A stretch of 64,000 nt of DNA from Ancalomicrobiaceae bacterium S20 (GCA_040269895.1 CP158568.1:4244001-4308000), one strand, 5' to 3'; shown: positions 38,124-47,543, counted from the stretch's first letter. The notes: a model not told the origin generated them from the sequence alone. Program-made: numbers and translations.

Positions 38124-39154
38124 GCGCGGCGGAGACCTCCGGGGCGACGATGCCGGGCGCGATGCGTTCGGTGGCGGTGGTCGGCGGCGGCGCCTTCGGT
38201 ACGGCGCTGGCGCTGGTGGCGGCGCGGGCCGGCCGACGCGCGGTGCTCGTCGCGCGCGATGCGGAAACGGTCGCCGCGATCAACGGGCAGGCCCGCAATC
38301 CGCGCTATCTCGGCGATCTCGTCCTCGAGCCTGCGATTGTGGCGACGACCGACATCGGCGCCGTCGCCAAAGCCGATCTCGTCGTCCTCGCCGTGCCCGC
38401 GCAAGCGACGCGTGCGGCGGCGCGCGATCTCTCCGGCGTGGTCCGGCCGGGCGTGCCGGTGATCGCCGCCGCCAAGGGGCTTGAAAACGGCACCCACGCG
38501 GTCATGACCGACATTATCGCCGCCGAGTTGCCGCAGGCCGCGCCGGCCTGCCTGTCGGGACCGAGCTTCGCCGCCGATATCGCGCGGGGCCTGCCGACCG
38601 CGCTGACCGTCGCGGCGGCCGACATGGACCTTGCCGAGGCGCTGGCGCAGGCGCTGACCTCGCCGAGCTTCCGGCCCTATGCCTCGGACGATCTCATCGG
38701 CGTGCAGATCGGCGGGGCGCTGAAGAACGTGCTCGCCATCGGCGCCGGCATGGTGGTCGGTCGCGGGCTCGGGGCGAGCGCGCAGGCGGCTCTGGTCGCG
38801 CGCGGCTTCGCCGAACTGGCGCGGCTCGGCCGGGCGCTCGGCGGGCGTACCGAGACGCTGATGGGGCTTTCGGGCCTCGGCGATCTCGTGCTGACCGCGA
38901 CCTCGCCGCAGTCGCGCAATTTCTCGCTCGGGCTCGCGATCGGGGAGGGCGGCTCCGTCGCGGCGCTGACGGGGGCCGGGACCAAGCTCGCCGAGGGCGC
39001 GACCACGGCCGCGGTCGCGGTCCGTTTCGCGGCCGAGCGCGACGTCGAGCTGCCGATCGCGGCGGCGGTCGCGGCGGTACTGTCGGGCCGGCTCAGCGTC
39101 GATGGCGCGGTCGAGAGCCTGATGTCGCGGCCGCTGAAGCGCGAAGTCGAATAG
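38120..39154 (+). CDS. gpsA: Glycerol-3-phosphate dehydrogenase [NAD(P)+] GpsA
   Basis: Makes sn-glycerol-3-phosphate for phospholipids, 344 residues. Dinucleotide site [37 protein letters not shown], the catalytic lysine region [18 protein letters not shown] and [19 protein letters not shown] are all intact. Starts at the ATGA overlap with tsaD. Confidence 0.95.
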   Translation: MSAAETSGATMPGAMRSVAVVGGGAFGTALALVAARAGRRAVLVARDAETVAAINGQARNPRYLGDLVLEPAIVATTDIGAVAKADLVVLAVPAQATRAAARDLSGVVRPGVPVIAAAKGLENGTHAVMTDIIAAELPQAAPACLSGPSFAADIARGLPTALTVAAADMDLAEALAQALTSPSFRPYASDDLIGVQIGGALKNVLAIGAGMVVGRGLGASAQAALVARGFAELARLGRALGGRTETLMGLSGLGDLVLTATSPQSRNFSLGLAIGEGGSVAALTGAGTKLAEGATTAAVAVRFAAERDVELPIAAAVAAVLSGRLSVDGAVESLMSRPLKREVE

Positions 39155-39264
39155 GCGCGCGTGCCGGTGGTGTGCGCGCCTCGGCCGCCCGCTTCACCGG
39201 TTCCGCCCCAGCCCGAAACCCTCTACTGTGCCGGCGCAACGGTTCGTTCCATCGGAGGACATGC

Positions 39265-39555
39265 ATGCTGTTCATGGCGATCTGCCGCGACAAGGCCGGG
39301 CACACGGGCGTGCGCGCGGCCAACCGCGATACCCATCTCGCCTGGTTGAAGGGGCTCGGCGACACGGTGAAGATCGCCGGTCCGTTCATGGACGAGGCGG
39401 CGACCGAGATGCGCGGTTCGCTGGTGGTGATCGAGGCGGAGAGCCTGGCGGCGGCGACCGCGATCTTCGACGCCGACCCTTACAAGGCGGCGGGCCTGTT
39501 CGAGAGCGTCGAGATCCGGCCCTGGCGCTGGGTCGTCGGCGCGCCGGCCGCGTGA
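39265..39555 (+). CDS. YciI family protein
   Basis: Small YciI/dimeric ferredoxin-like protein, 96 residues (MLFMAICRDKAGHTGVRAAN start, GPFMDEAATEMRGSLVVIE, FDADPYKAAGLFESVEIRPW). Biochemical role of most YciI proteins is unknown. CGGAGG precedes the ATG at 39265. Lies between gpsA and the EVE gene, nine bp before the latter. Confidence 0.88.
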   Translation: MLFMAICRDKAGHTGVRAANRDTHLAWLKGLGDTVKIAGPFMDEAATEMRGSLVVIEAESLAAATAIFDADPYKAAGLFESVEIRPWRWVVGAPAA

Positions 39556-39564
39556 GGCGCGACC

Positions 39565-39987
39565 ATGGCGCATTGGCTCTACAAGTCCGAACCGGAGGTC
39601 TGGTCCTGGGACCGGCAGGTCGAGGCCGGTGAGGCCGGCACCTATTGGGACGGCGTCCGCAACTATCTCGCCAACAATCACATGAAGGCGATGCAGGTCG
39701 GCGAGCGCGGCTTCTTCTATCACTCGAACGAGGGCAAGGCCGTCGTCGGCATCGTCGAGGTGGTCAAGCCCTGGGCGCATGATCCCAAGGACGAGACCGG
39801 CAAGTTCGGTGCGGTAACGTTGAAGGCGGTGGCGCCGTTGCCGAAGCCGGTCGGGCTCGTCGAGATCAAGGCCGATCCGCGGCTCGCCGAGATGGTGCTG
39901 GTCAAGAACTCGCGGCTGTCGGTGCAACCGGTCACGGACGACGAATGGGCGCTGATCTGCTCGCTCGGCGGCGTGACGGCACCCTGA
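39565..39987 (+). CDS. EVE domain protein
   Basis: Single EVE (PUA-like) domain, 140 residues: MAHWLYKSEPEVWSWDRQ, WDGVRNYLANNHMKAMQVGE, GFFYHSNEGKAVVGIVEV, VLVKNSRLSVQPVTDDEW. EVE domains bind modified bases, and some are fused to restriction systems, but stand-alone versions like this are widely conserved housekeeping genes in alphaproteobacteria. Forms a run with YciI and a methyltransferase gene. Confidence 0.92.
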   Translation: MAHWLYKSEPEVWSWDRQVEAGEAGTYWDGVRNYLANNHMKAMQVGERGFFYHSNEGKAVVGIVEVVKPWAHDPKDETGKFGAVTLKAVAPLPKPVGLVEIKADPRLAEMVLVKNSRLSVQPVTDDEWALICSLGGVTAP

Positions 39988-39998
39988 ACGGAGACCGG

Positions 39999-40664
39999 AT
40001 GGGCAGGGGCGACGAGGCGGCTTTCATCGCGGCGAACACGGCTCTCGCCGCGCCGCCGCACGTGCCGGAGATCCGGCTGCATCTCGCCACCGATGCCCTG
40101 CCGCTCTGGCACAAGACCGAAGAGGAACTCGACGCCGCGGGCCTGCCGCTGCCGTTCTGGGCTTTCGCCTGGGCCGGCGGGCAGGCGCTCGCGCGCCATG
40201 TCCTCGACAATCCGGATCTGGTCCGCGGCCGCCAAGTGCTGGTGTTCGCGGCCGGCTCGGGGCTGGAGGCGATCGCGGCATGCCGGGCCGGTGCGGCCGC
40301 GGTGGTCGCGACCGATATCGATGCCTTCGCCCGCTCCGCCATGGTGCTGAACGCGGCGGCGAACGGTGTCGGCTTCGAGATCACGGCTATGGACGTGCTC
40401 GCCGCGCCGTTCGCGGCGCTTCAGCCGCGCCCGGACGTCGTGCTGCTCGGCGACGTCTTCTATGAAAAGCCGATGGCCGAGCGGGTCGCCACCTGGGCGG
40501 CGCAAGCGCTCGCGGCCGGCGCGAACGTGCTGGTCGGTGATCCCGGCCGGTCGTACCTGCCGAAGGATCGCCTCGTCGCGCTCGCCGAATACCGCGTCCC
40601 GACGACATTGGCGCTCGAGGATGCCGAGGTGAAGCGCACTGTCGTGTGGCGCTTTCTCGGCTGA
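39999..40664 (+). CDS. Seven-beta-strand methyltransferase, possible ETF-beta lysine methyltransferase
   Basis: SAM-dependent methyltransferase, 221 residues, of the MTF16-like type: motif I VLVFAAGSGLEAIAACRAGA, acidic ATDIDAFA, and post-motif II GDVFYEKPMAERV matching the D/E-x-x-Y/F signature of protein lysine methyltransferases. Related alphaproteobacterial enzymes methylate the electron-transfer flavoprotein beta subunit; nicotinamide-type substrates are an alternative. GGAGACCGG precedes the ATG at 39999, 11 bp after the EVE stop, supporting one operon. Confidence 0.82.
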   Translation: MGRGDEAAFIAANTALAAPPHVPEIRLHLATDALPLWHKTEEELDAAGLPLPFWAFAWAGGQALARHVLDNPDLVRGRQVLVFAAGSGLEAIAACRAGAAAVVATDIDAFARSAMVLNAAANGVGFEITAMDVLAAPFAALQPRPDVVLLGDVFYEKPMAERVATWAAQALAAGANVLVGDPGRSYLPKDRLVALAEYRVPTTLALEDAEVKRTVVWRFLG

Positions 40665-40906
40665 ACGACTTCTGTTTCCGACTGCTTTCGGCCCCCGATC
40701 CGTTCATGGCGGAGGGAGGCGTCGTTGCGCGTGACATCCCCCGAAATCGCCGTGACCGGTCTCGACGTTCGGCCTCTCGCTTGCAAATATGAAGGAGAGG
40801 TTGACGGCTCGTCTCAATTCGGGACGAAAGCCGTCCCGGAATCGGACTTTCGGAACGCGAGTCGACCCGTCGGGTTGGTCGTTTCGGGATCGGGAGCGCG
40901 AAGCGG

Positions 40907-41278
40907 ATGGAAATCGGACCGAACGGCGGCACCTGGCGGTTGGGGGCGTATGGACGCCGCCGGATCGCGGCCGGCCGTGTCGGTGCGGTGCCGCCCGGCG
41001 CCAAACGCGAGGACGAACGCGACGAGGGCAGCCGCGACGAGCGCCGCGCGCTGGTGGCGCCGACACGGATCGCAGAGCCCGTCGAGGAACCGACCCGGAT
41101 CGTTCGGTTCCGCTCGCATGCGCCGTTCGTGGCGCAGCTGATCGCCAGCCGTGACGCGCATCCGGACCTCAGGACCCGGCGCCGCGCCGAGCCGGCGGTG
41201 GCGGCGGACGCCTACGAGCGCACGCGTGACCGGCCGAGCGACCTCCCGGCCGGCTATCTCGTTCGCACCGCGCTCTGA
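40907..41278 (+). CDS. Conserved small basic protein of Hyphomicrobiales
   Basis: 123-residue basic protein without signal or membrane segment. The C-terminal part (APFVAQLIASRDAHPDLRTR, RRAEPAVAADAYERTRD) matches a short conserved pattern I recognise from uncharacterised rhizobial proteins. Function unknown. The preceding 242 bp (40665-40906) contain no other convincing gene. A 10-bp hairpin (41269-41278 with 41285-41294) overlaps the stop codon. Confidence 0.6.
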   Translation: MEIGPNGGTWRLGAYGRRRIAAGRVGAVPPGAKREDERDEGSRDERRALVAPTRIAEPVEEPTRIVRFRSHAPFVAQLIASRDAHPDLRTRRRAEPAVAADAYERTRDRPSDLPAGYLVRTAL

Positions 41279-41335
41279 GCGCGATCAGAGCGCGTCGGAT
41301 CGGCTTGTCGCTGGCTTTCTGTCGCGCGAAGTGGT

Positions 41336-41365
41336 GCACGATCGGGGCATCCCGATCGTGCGTTT
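41336..41365 (+). terminator. Probable terminator hairpin
   Basis: Perfect 11-bp stem GCACGATCGGG (41336-41346) with CCCGATCGTGC (41351-41361), loop GCAT, followed by GTTT on the plus strand. It lies between the convergent small basic protein gene and the gamma-glutamyltransferase gene; the short T-run makes it moderate. Confidence 0.55.
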
Positions 41366-41379
41366 AGAGGCCGCCCGGC

Positions 41380-42969
41380 TCAGTAGCCGATTGCGCAACC
41401 GTCCTTGCGCGGATCCGAACCGCCGATCAGCACGCCGCGCTCGTGGTCGATGAAGATCGCCTGGCCGCCGCCGATGGCGTTCTTCTCGGTCACGACCTGG
41501 TGGCCGCGCGCCTTCAGGCCTTCGACGGTCGCGGCGGGGATGCTGCGCTCGGCCGCCGCGGTGGTGCGGTCCGCGGCCCAGAACAGGCGCGGGAAGTCGA
41601 GCGCCTCCTGCGGGTCCATGCCGTAATCGACGATGTTGCTGATCAGATGGGCGTGGCCGACCGCCTGATAGGCGCCGCCCATGACGCCGAACGGCATCAC
41701 CGGCCGGCCCTTGCGCAGCGCGAAGCCCGGAATGATCGTGTGCATCGGCCGCTTGCGCGGGCCGATGCAGTTCGGATGCTTCGGATCGACGACGAAGCAG
41801 GCGCCACGGTTCTGCAGCACGAGGCCGGTCTTCTCGGTGACGATGCCCGAGCCGAAGTGCGAATAGACCGAGTTGATGAAGGAGATCGCGCGCTGATCGC
41901 GGTCGACGACGGTCAGGTAGACCGTGTCGGCCTCGGGGATCTTCTCAGGCGTCACGTCGGCGAGCCGGCTTTCGCGGCTGATCCGGTCGGCGAGCCCGGC
42001 GCCGTAGCCGTCGGATATCAGCACGTCGACGGGCGCGCGCATGTGCGCGGGATCCGAGATGAAGGCGTCGCGCACCGCATAGGCGAGCCGGCCGGCCTCG
42101 AATTCGAGGTGGAACCGCTCGGGGCCATGCGGGTCGAGGCTCGCGAGGTCGAAGCGCTTCAGGATATTGAGCATCACCAGCGCGGTGATGCCCTGGCCGT
42201 TCGGCGGGATCTCGGCGATTTCCATGTCGCGATAGGTCGAGGTCACCGGCGTCACGTCGGTCGCCTCGGTCGCGGCGAGGTCGTCGGCATCCAGATGGCC
42301 GCCGAGCGCCTTGATCGTCGCGGCGATGTCGTCGGCGATCTCGCCCTCGTAGAAGGCGCGTGCGCCTTTCTCCGCGACGATCTTGAGCGTGCGGGCCAGT
42401 GCCGGCAGCCGCCACAGGTCGCCGGCGACCGGGGTGGCGCCGTTCTTCAGGTAATGCATCGTCGCGCCAGGATTGGCCGCGAGCTTGCCGAGATCGCCCG
42501 CCCAGTCGTGGGCGACGCGCGGCGTGACCGGAAAACCGTGCTCGGCGTAGCGGATCGCCGGCTCGAGCGCGCGGCCGATGTCCCAGGTGCCATGCTTCTC
42601 GAGCAGATGCGCCCAGGCCGCGACCGAGCCCGGCGCGGTCACGGCATGGACCGACTCGGTCTCGATCTTGTCGATGCCACGCTCGACGAACCAGTTCGCT
42701 TCGGCTCCCTTGGCGGCGCGTCCCGAGCCGTTCAGACCGTGGAGGCCGCCGTCGGGCGTCGAGATGATCGCGAAACAGTCGCCGCCGAGGCCGGTCATGT
42801 GCGGCTCGACCACGGCGAGCACCGCGGAGGCGGCCACGGCCGCGTCGACGGCATTGCCGCCGCGACGCAGCACATCGAGCGCGGTCGCGGAGGCGAGCGG
42901 ATGCGAAGTCGCGGCCATGCCTTCGGTCGCCATGGCGGGCGAGCGGCCCGGGAACTGGAAGTCGCGCAA
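41380..42969 (-). CDS. ggt: Gamma-glutamyltransferase family (Ntn hydrolase), no signal peptide
   Basis: Gamma-glutamyltranspeptidase-family Ntn hydrolase, 529 residues, autocleaved before the catalytic threonine (T349 in ADTVYLTVVDRD). Other family segments: GGNAVDAAVAASAVLAVVEP, MTGLGGDCFAI, RPMHTIIPGFALRKGRP and MGGAYQAVGHAHLISN. There is no export signal, so the enzyme is probably cytoplasmic, like the YwrD-type branch, and may act on gamma-glutamyl compounds other than glutathione. Confidence 0.92.
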   Translation of the reverse strand: MRDFQFPGRSPAMATEGMAATSHPLASATALDVLRRGGNAVDAAVAASAVLAVVEPHMTGLGGDCFAIISTPDGGLHGLNGSGRAAKGAEANWFVERGIDKIETESVHAVTAPGSVAAWAHLLEKHGTWDIGRALEPAIRYAEHGFPVTPRVAHDWAGDLGKLAANPGATMHYLKNGATPVAGDLWRLPALARTLKIVAEKGARAFYEGEIADDIAATIKALGGHLDADDLAATEATDVTPVTSTYRDMEIAEIPPNGQGITALVMLNILKRFDLASLDPHGPERFHLEFEAGRLAYAVRDAFISDPAHMRAPVDVLISDGYGAGLADRISRESRLADVTPEKIPEADTVYLTVVDRDQRAISFINSVYSHFGSGIVTEKTGLVLQNRGACFVVDPKHPNCIGPRKRPMHTIIPGFALRKGRPVMPFGVMGGAYQAVGHAHLISNIVDYGMDPQEALDFPRLFWAADRTTAAAERSIPAATVEGLKARGHQVVTEKNAIGGGQAIFIDHERGVLIGGSDPRKDGCAIGY

Positions 42970-43049
42970 GGGAGGTCTCCGGAGAGGCAGGGCGGCAGGA
43001 AGGGGCGGATTGGCCGGACGGTGGTCCCGTCGCGGTCCCGGTTGCGATC

Positions 43050-43460
43050 TCAGTCGCGATCGAAGCCGAAATCGCGGCGCGCGCCGCGGATCGTCACGGT
43101 GAAGCCGCCGACCACGTCGATCAGCGCGATCACCATCAGGACGAAGAACACCGAGGTAGCACAGGCGCGGACCGTCAGGAACTCGACCAGATAGGCGATG
43201 AACAGGACGAGCGACATGCCGTGGTCGACGATGGTCGGCCCGGACGTGCGCGTCGCCTTGACGATCTCGATGAACAGAGAGACGAGCGCGACGACGATCA
43301 GCACATCGCCGAGCATCAGCGTGAAACGGCCGCCCGAGACCAGGTCGAGGGCGAGGATCGGCCGCGTCCAGGGATCTCCCGTCGCGACGCCGAACGGCCC
43401 GAGACCAACGAGATTGTAGACGACGAGGGGCACGAGGGTCAGCGGGATGTTGAAGAACAT
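43050..43460 (-). CDS. Small four-helix membrane protein of unknown function
   Basis: 136 residues, four predicted membrane helices (IPLTLVPLVVYNLVGLG; FTLMLGDVLIVVALVSLFIE; GMSLVLFIAYLVEFLTV; SVFFVLMVIALIDVVGGF) and a basic C-terminus. Similar hypothetical proteins occur in Hyphomicrobiales; no function known. The ATG at 43460 begins the hydrophobic N-terminus; the longer frame adds a low-complexity leader. Confidence 0.72.
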   Translation of the reverse strand: MFFNIPLTLVPLVVYNLVGLGPFGVATGDPWTRPILALDLVSGGRFTLMLGDVLIVVALVSLFIEIVKATRTSGPTIVDHGMSLVLFIAYLVEFLTVRACATSVFFVLMVIALIDVVGGFTVTIRGARRDFGFDRD

Positions 43461-43540
43461 CGGTCCACCGGTCGGTTGGCAGGAAGCCGAATTTGGCACG
43501 CCGGGGGGCGAGAAGAAAAGACCGGGGAAGGGGATGGCTG

Positions 43541-43571
43541 CCAAAAGAAAAGGCCGGCGCTGGCGCCGGCC
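43541..43571 (-). terminator. Rho-independent terminator of rpmF
   Basis: Stem GGCCGGCGC (43552-43560) with GCGCCGGCC (43563-43571), followed on the minus strand by TTTTCTTTTGG. Located about 100 bases after the rpmF stop. Confidence 0.85.
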
Positions 43572-43675
43572 CGATCTTTCAGGACATCATGCCGCGGCGG
43601 ACCGCGACCGGAAGCGTTTGGTGGTTCGGATCGAGAACGGCGACGCGTGCGTGGCCGTCGATCGAACCAAAGACC

Positions 43676-43858
43676 TCAGTCGGCCTTGGCTTCCAGGATC
43701 TGGCGACCGCGGTACATGCCGGTCTTCAGATCGACGTGATGCGGACGGCGCAGCTCGCCCGAGTCCTTGTCCTCGACGTAGGTCGGCGCCTTGAGCGCGT
43801 CCGCCGAGCGGCGGAAGCCACGCTTCATGCGCGACGTCTTTCTTTTCGGAACGGCCAT
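43676..43858 (-). CDS. rpmF: 50S ribosomal protein L32
   Basis: 60-residue L32 ([39 protein letters not shown]). Lacks the zinc-binding cysteines, as usual in alphaproteobacteria. GGGAG precedes the ATG at 43858. Its 3' space ends at a strong terminator. Confidence 0.96.
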   Translation of the reverse strand: MAVPKRKTSRMKRGFRRSADALKAPTYVEDKDSGELRRPHHVDLKTGMYRGRQILEAKAD

Positions 43859-44218
43859 TTCTCGAACTCCCGATACGTCCGGCCCGGCTGCGGTCTCGAC
43901 CGCCGACGCCGTCCGTGTCACTTCAATGTCGTCCCCGTCCGAAGCCCGGTCCCGATCGGCCCCGTGGCAGACACGAGGGCACCTCGGCGACGTCTCGGAG
44001 TGGTTTGCCGGTCCCGCGGTCGACCCGCGAGCCAGGCACCACTCAATGAGCTTCGTTGCGGGAGCGACCCGACCGAAGTGCCTCGTCAAGGGTGGATGGG
44101 CGCGGCTTATACAGTCTCTCGTCCCGTTTGACCAGTACGCCGGCGTGTTTTTCTGCCGCGCAAACGGGCCCGCAGCGCCGGGCCGCGCCGATGATGTCCC
44201 GGCGTCGTGCCGAGATGG
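43859..44218. promoter_or_regulatory. Intergenic region upstream of rpmF
   Basis: 360 bp between the mtgA stop and the rpmF start, both minus strand. A TATAAG hexamer on the minus strand (44106-44111) with a TGGTCA-like element about 17 bp upstream is the best candidate promoter for rpmF. No RNA gene or open frame is convincing here. Confidence 0.35.
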
Positions 44219-45046
44219 TCAACGCATCGTGGTCCGCGTCGTTTTCGCACCGAAGATGCAGCCGGTCCAGGCGTCGGCGGCGAGCATCCGGCCTTCGATG
44301 GTCGCGGCGAGAATCCGGTGCCGGCGGCTCGGCTTCTCGGGCTTGCGCAGGATCGGGTTCGGCAGGCTGGTGGCCAGCAGCGCCGCCTCGCGCCGGTCGA
44401 GCGCGGCGGCCGGCTTGTTGAAGTGCCGGCGCGCGGCGGCCTCGGCGCCATAGATGCCTGGACCCCATTCGGCGATGTTCAGGTAGATCTCCAGCACGCG
44501 ACGCTTCGGCATCACGAAGTCGATCCAATAGGCGAGCGGCAGCTCGATCGCCTTGCGGACGTAGGAGCGGGAGTTCCACAGGAACAGGTTCTTCGCCACC
44601 TGCATGGTGATGGTGCTGGCGCCGCGCACGCCGCGGCCGGTCTTCTCGGCGCGCGAAAGCGCCTCCTGCATCTCGTCCCAGTCGACGCCGTGATGGGTGC
44701 AGAAGGCCGCATCCTCCGAGGACACCACCGCCTTGATCAGATGCGGCGAGATCGAGCCGATCGGCATCCAGCGCTGGTCGATCGCCTCGCCTGAAAGCCG
44801 GTCGGCGAGAATGGGCGAGGTGATCGGTGGGTCGATCCCGCGATAGGCGACCGCGCCGAGGAATGGCACCGTCGCGAGCAGCGCCACGACGATCACCAGC
44901 GTGCGCAGGATCCTGAAGGCGGTGCGCCAGCGCGACCGGCGGGATCCGCGCGCGGTCGGCGCCGCCCTCGACGTGCCGGATTTCAGCGCCGGGATCTTGG
45001 CCGCGTCATCCAATTGGGTTAGCTGAGCGCCCGAGATCCGATCCAT
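44219..45046 (-). CDS. mtgA: Monofunctional peptidoglycan transglycosylase MtgA
   Basis: GT51 glycosyltransferase polymerising lipid II, 275 residues: one membrane helix (about 46-68) and the transglycosylase domain with catalytic glutamate E111 in VVSSEDAAFCTHHGVDW, then GASTITMQVAKNLFLW and RVLEIYLNIAEWGPGIYGAE. A strong SD (GGAAGGG) supports the ATG at 45046. The start lies only 18 bp from the divergent polyprenyl synthase start, so each promoter must sit inside the other coding region. Confidence 0.94.
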   Translation of the reverse strand: MDRISGAQLTQLDDAAKIPALKSGTSRAAPTARGSRRSRWRTAFRILRTLVIVVALLATVPFLGAVAYRGIDPPITSPILADRLSGEAIDQRWMPIGSISPHLIKAVVSSEDAAFCTHHGVDWDEMQEALSRAEKTGRGVRGASTITMQVAKNLFLWNSRSYVRKAIELPLAYWIDFVMPKRRVLEIYLNIAEWGPGIYGAEAAARRHFNKPAAALDRREAALLATSLPNPILRKPEKPSRRHRILAATIEGRMLAADAWTGCIFGAKTTRTTMR

Positions 45047-45064
45047 GAGAGCCGCCCTTCCGCC

Positions 45065-46013
45065 ATGACTGCAACGCTCGACGACGAACGCGGCCCCTTC
45101 GAGGCACGTCTGGCCGATGCCGCCGGCGCTGTCGAGACAACGCTCGACCGGCTGCTCGGTGCCGACCCGCTCGACCAAGAAATAGCGCGTCCGGCGCGGC
45201 TGATCGAGGCCATCCGCTATGCGACGCTCGGCGGCGGCAAGCGGCTCCGGCCGTTCCTGCTGATCGAGGCTGCCGCATTGTTCGGCGTCGGCGGCGAGGG
45301 TGCTGCGCGCGGCGGCGGCGCTCGAGATGCTCCATGGCTACAGCCTCGTCCATGACGACCTGCCGGCCATGGACGACGACGATCTCAGGCGCGGCCGGCC
45401 GACCGTGCATCGCGCCTACGACGAGGCGACGGCGATCCTGGTCGGCGACGCGCTGCTGACCTATGCCTTCGACGTCATGGCGGATCCTGCGACCCATGCC
45501 GACGGCGCGGTGCGCGCCGACCTGGTGCGCCGGCTGGCGCGCGCGGCCGGGCTCGGCGGCATGGTCGGCGGCCAGATGCTCGATCTGGCGGCGGAGGGCC
45601 GCTACGCCGCCGACGGCCGGCCGCTGGCGCTCGGGGCGGACGAGATCCGCCGGCTGCAGGCGATGAAGACCGGCGCGCTGATCCGTTTCGCCTGCGAGGC
45701 CGGCGCGGTGATCGGCGGCGCCGGTCCCGACGATCTCGCGCGGCTCGGCCGCTATGGCGCGATCATCGGCCTCGCCTTCCAGATCGCCGATGATCTGATC
45801 GACCTCGAAGCCACGCCCGAGGTTGCCGGCAAGGCGACCGGCAAGGATGCCGAGCGCGGCAAGGCGACGCTGGTCGCGCTCAACGGGGCGGCAGCAATGC
45901 GCGCGCAACTTGGCGAGCTCGTGACCGAGGCCGAAGCGGTGCTCGCGCCGTTCGGCGACCGTGCACGAACGCTGGTCCAGACGGCGCGGTTCATCGCCGG
46001 CCGCTCATTCTGA
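45065..46013 (+). CDS. ispA: Polyprenyl (farnesyl/geranylgeranyl) diphosphate synthase, frameshifted as sequenced
   Basis: Short-chain trans-prenyl diphosphate synthase. The N-terminal part (RYATLGGGKRLRPFLLIEAA) is in one frame. From residue 79 on (LEMLHGYSLVHDDLPAMDDD, the first Asp-rich motif, then GLAFQIADDLIDLEAT, the second) it is in the +1 frame. The GGG at 45298-45300 appears to hold one base too many; removing one G gives GEVLRAAAALEML and a 315-residue protein. Because the first Asp-rich motif lies after the break, the gene as written cannot make enzyme. The SD before 45065 is weak. Confidence 0.88.
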
Positions 46014-46050
46014 TTTCGGCGGCAGAGGTCGTCGTTCCGTCGTCCCTCCA

Positions 46051-46087
46051 GCAAAGAAAAAGGCCGGCAACATGGGTTGCCGGCCTT
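46051..46087 (-). terminator. Rho-independent terminator of the orphan binding-protein gene
   Basis: Perfect 12-bp stem AAGGCCGGCAAC (46060-46071) with GTTGCCGGCCTT (46076-46087), followed on the minus strand by TTTTTCTTT. Confidence 0.88.
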
Positions 46088-46158
46088 GAAGTTGTGCCCG
46101 CTGGGAGGAAGCCGGCGACGGTCGGGCACCGCCACCGGGGAAGAACCTGTGGTCGATC

Positions 46159-47367
46159 TCACTTCTGGGCGAGATCGAAGGCCTCGAGCGCGACGCGCGG
46201 CGCCACCGCTTCGGTCAGCACGCCGACCGGCTTGGCGCGGGTGGCGGCGGCGAAACGGGCGGCCGGCACGTACCAGGGCGCGACGGCGGCGGTCATGACG
46301 CTCGCCCGCGGCGAACGGCTGCCGAGCCGGTCGAGCTTGGCCTTCTGAACCGCCTCCGACAGCAGGTCGTCGGCAAGCGCGTAGGAGGCGAGCTGGTGCA
46401 CGGCAGTCATCGGCACGATGATCTGCGTGACTTCGCGGGCCTGGCCGGTCTTCAGCATGGTGGTGCGCACCGTCGCCGGCAGCGCGCCGCGGGAGGCGGC
46501 CTCGGCGACGTCGGTCTCGTCGAGGATCGCGACATCGACGCGACCCTTGGCCAGCGCCAGCATCAGCTCCGCCGGGGTGCGGCGGGTCTCGGCGTTCGGC
46601 TTCAGCAGGCGCAGGTAGTTGACGGTGTGCAGCGCGCACTCGCCGTGCGCCCAGACATCCGCGCCGCGCTCGCCGAGCTTGGCGTCGTAGATGAAGCCGC
46701 GGCAGCCGTTGACGGGCAGGCTGATCAGCAGCGTCTCCAGGAAGGTCGCGCCATACTGCTTGCCGAAGCCCGGCACGAAGCCGACGCGCTTGGGATGCGA
46801 GCCGGCGAAGGCGGCGAGGCCCTCGGTGGTTTCGACCGCGCTGGCGGCGACCTTCGACTGGTCGAAGGCGACGACCTGCTGGCGGATGTCGAACGGCACG
46901 GTCGAGCCGGCCATGTAGGCCGCGTCGGCGACATTGGCGATCGCCGGATCGATGTCCTTGGAATGCGGCAGCAGATCGAGCACGCGGCCGGAGGCGAGGC
47001 CCGCCTCGACGAAGCCGCGGGCACGGGCGTCCGACATCAGCACGAGGTCGGCCGGGCTCGGGCGACCGGCTTCCTTGGCGGCGGCGATCTCGGTGGTGAT
47101 GGTCGCGGCCGGCTTGACGGCGAACTCGACCTTGATCCCGCGGGACTTGGCGAAGCGCGGCGCGACGACTTCGGCGAAGAAGGTCTTGAAGCGGCTGTCG
47201 TCGGCCCAGACGGTCAGCGTGCCGCCGGCCTTGAGCTGGGTGGCGATCGCGGTGCGGATCGCGTTGCGGTCGAGGGCCGTGCCGGTCTCGGCCGCGCGGG
47301 CCGGGGTGGCGAGAGCGGTGGCGGCGAGCAGCGCCGCGGCAATGGCATGGGTGTACGTGCGGTTCAT
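46159..47367 (-). CDS. Orphan extracellular solute-binding protein
   Basis: Periplasmic binding protein, 402 residues, with a signal peptide ending ATPARA. Fold type 2: GGTLTVWADDSRFKTFFAEV, PADLVLMSDARARGFVEAGL, GSTVPFDIRQQVVAFDQSKV. No permease or ATPase gene is adjacent, and it has its own terminator and a 440-bp upstream region rich in palindromes. It may serve a transporter encoded elsewhere or act as a sensor. The ligand is not predictable. Note a cysteine pair (NGCRGF, HGECAL) that could form a disulfide. The ATG at 47367 has AGGAGA nine bases upstream. Confidence 0.85.
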   Translation of the reverse strand: MNRTYTHAIAAALLAATALATPARAAETGTALDRNAIRTAIATQLKAGGTLTVWADDSRFKTFFAEVVAPRFAKSRGIKVEFAVKPAATITTEIAAAKEAGRPSPADLVLMSDARARGFVEAGLASGRVLDLLPHSKDIDPAIANVADAAYMAGSTVPFDIRQQVVAFDQSKVAASAVETTEGLAAFAGSHPKRVGFVPGFGKQYGATFLETLLISLPVNGCRGFIYDAKLGERGADVWAHGECALHTVNYLRLLKPNAETRRTPAELMLALAKGRVDVAILDETDVAEAASRGALPATVRTTMLKTGQAREVTQIIVPMTAVHQLASYALADDLLSEAVQKAKLDRLGSRSPRASVMTAAVAPWYVPAARFAAATRAKPVGVLTEAVAPRVALEAFDLAQK

Positions 47368-47543
47368 CGGACTTCTCCTGCCGGTGCATCGGGCCGCCGG
47401 TCAGTTCGGGAAAAAACGAAGTCTCCCGATCCTTGGGTTCCGTTATCGGTCTTGTCATTGGCGGATCATCTCAGGCCTCTCGCCGAAGCGGGGTGGCCCG
47501 GAGCCGCTGTGCTGTTGATGAATCGTGTAATCGAAGCCCGTGG

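Noticed and set aside
39565-39987. EVE gene as part of a restriction or defence system
   Set aside because: It is a stand-alone single-domain protein in a conserved housekeeping neighbourhood with no nuclease or methylase of restriction type beside it.
45298-45300. Programmed frameshift in the polyprenyl synthase
   Set aside because: There is no slippery heptamer or stop-codon context at the +1 change; a superfluous G in a G run is simpler.
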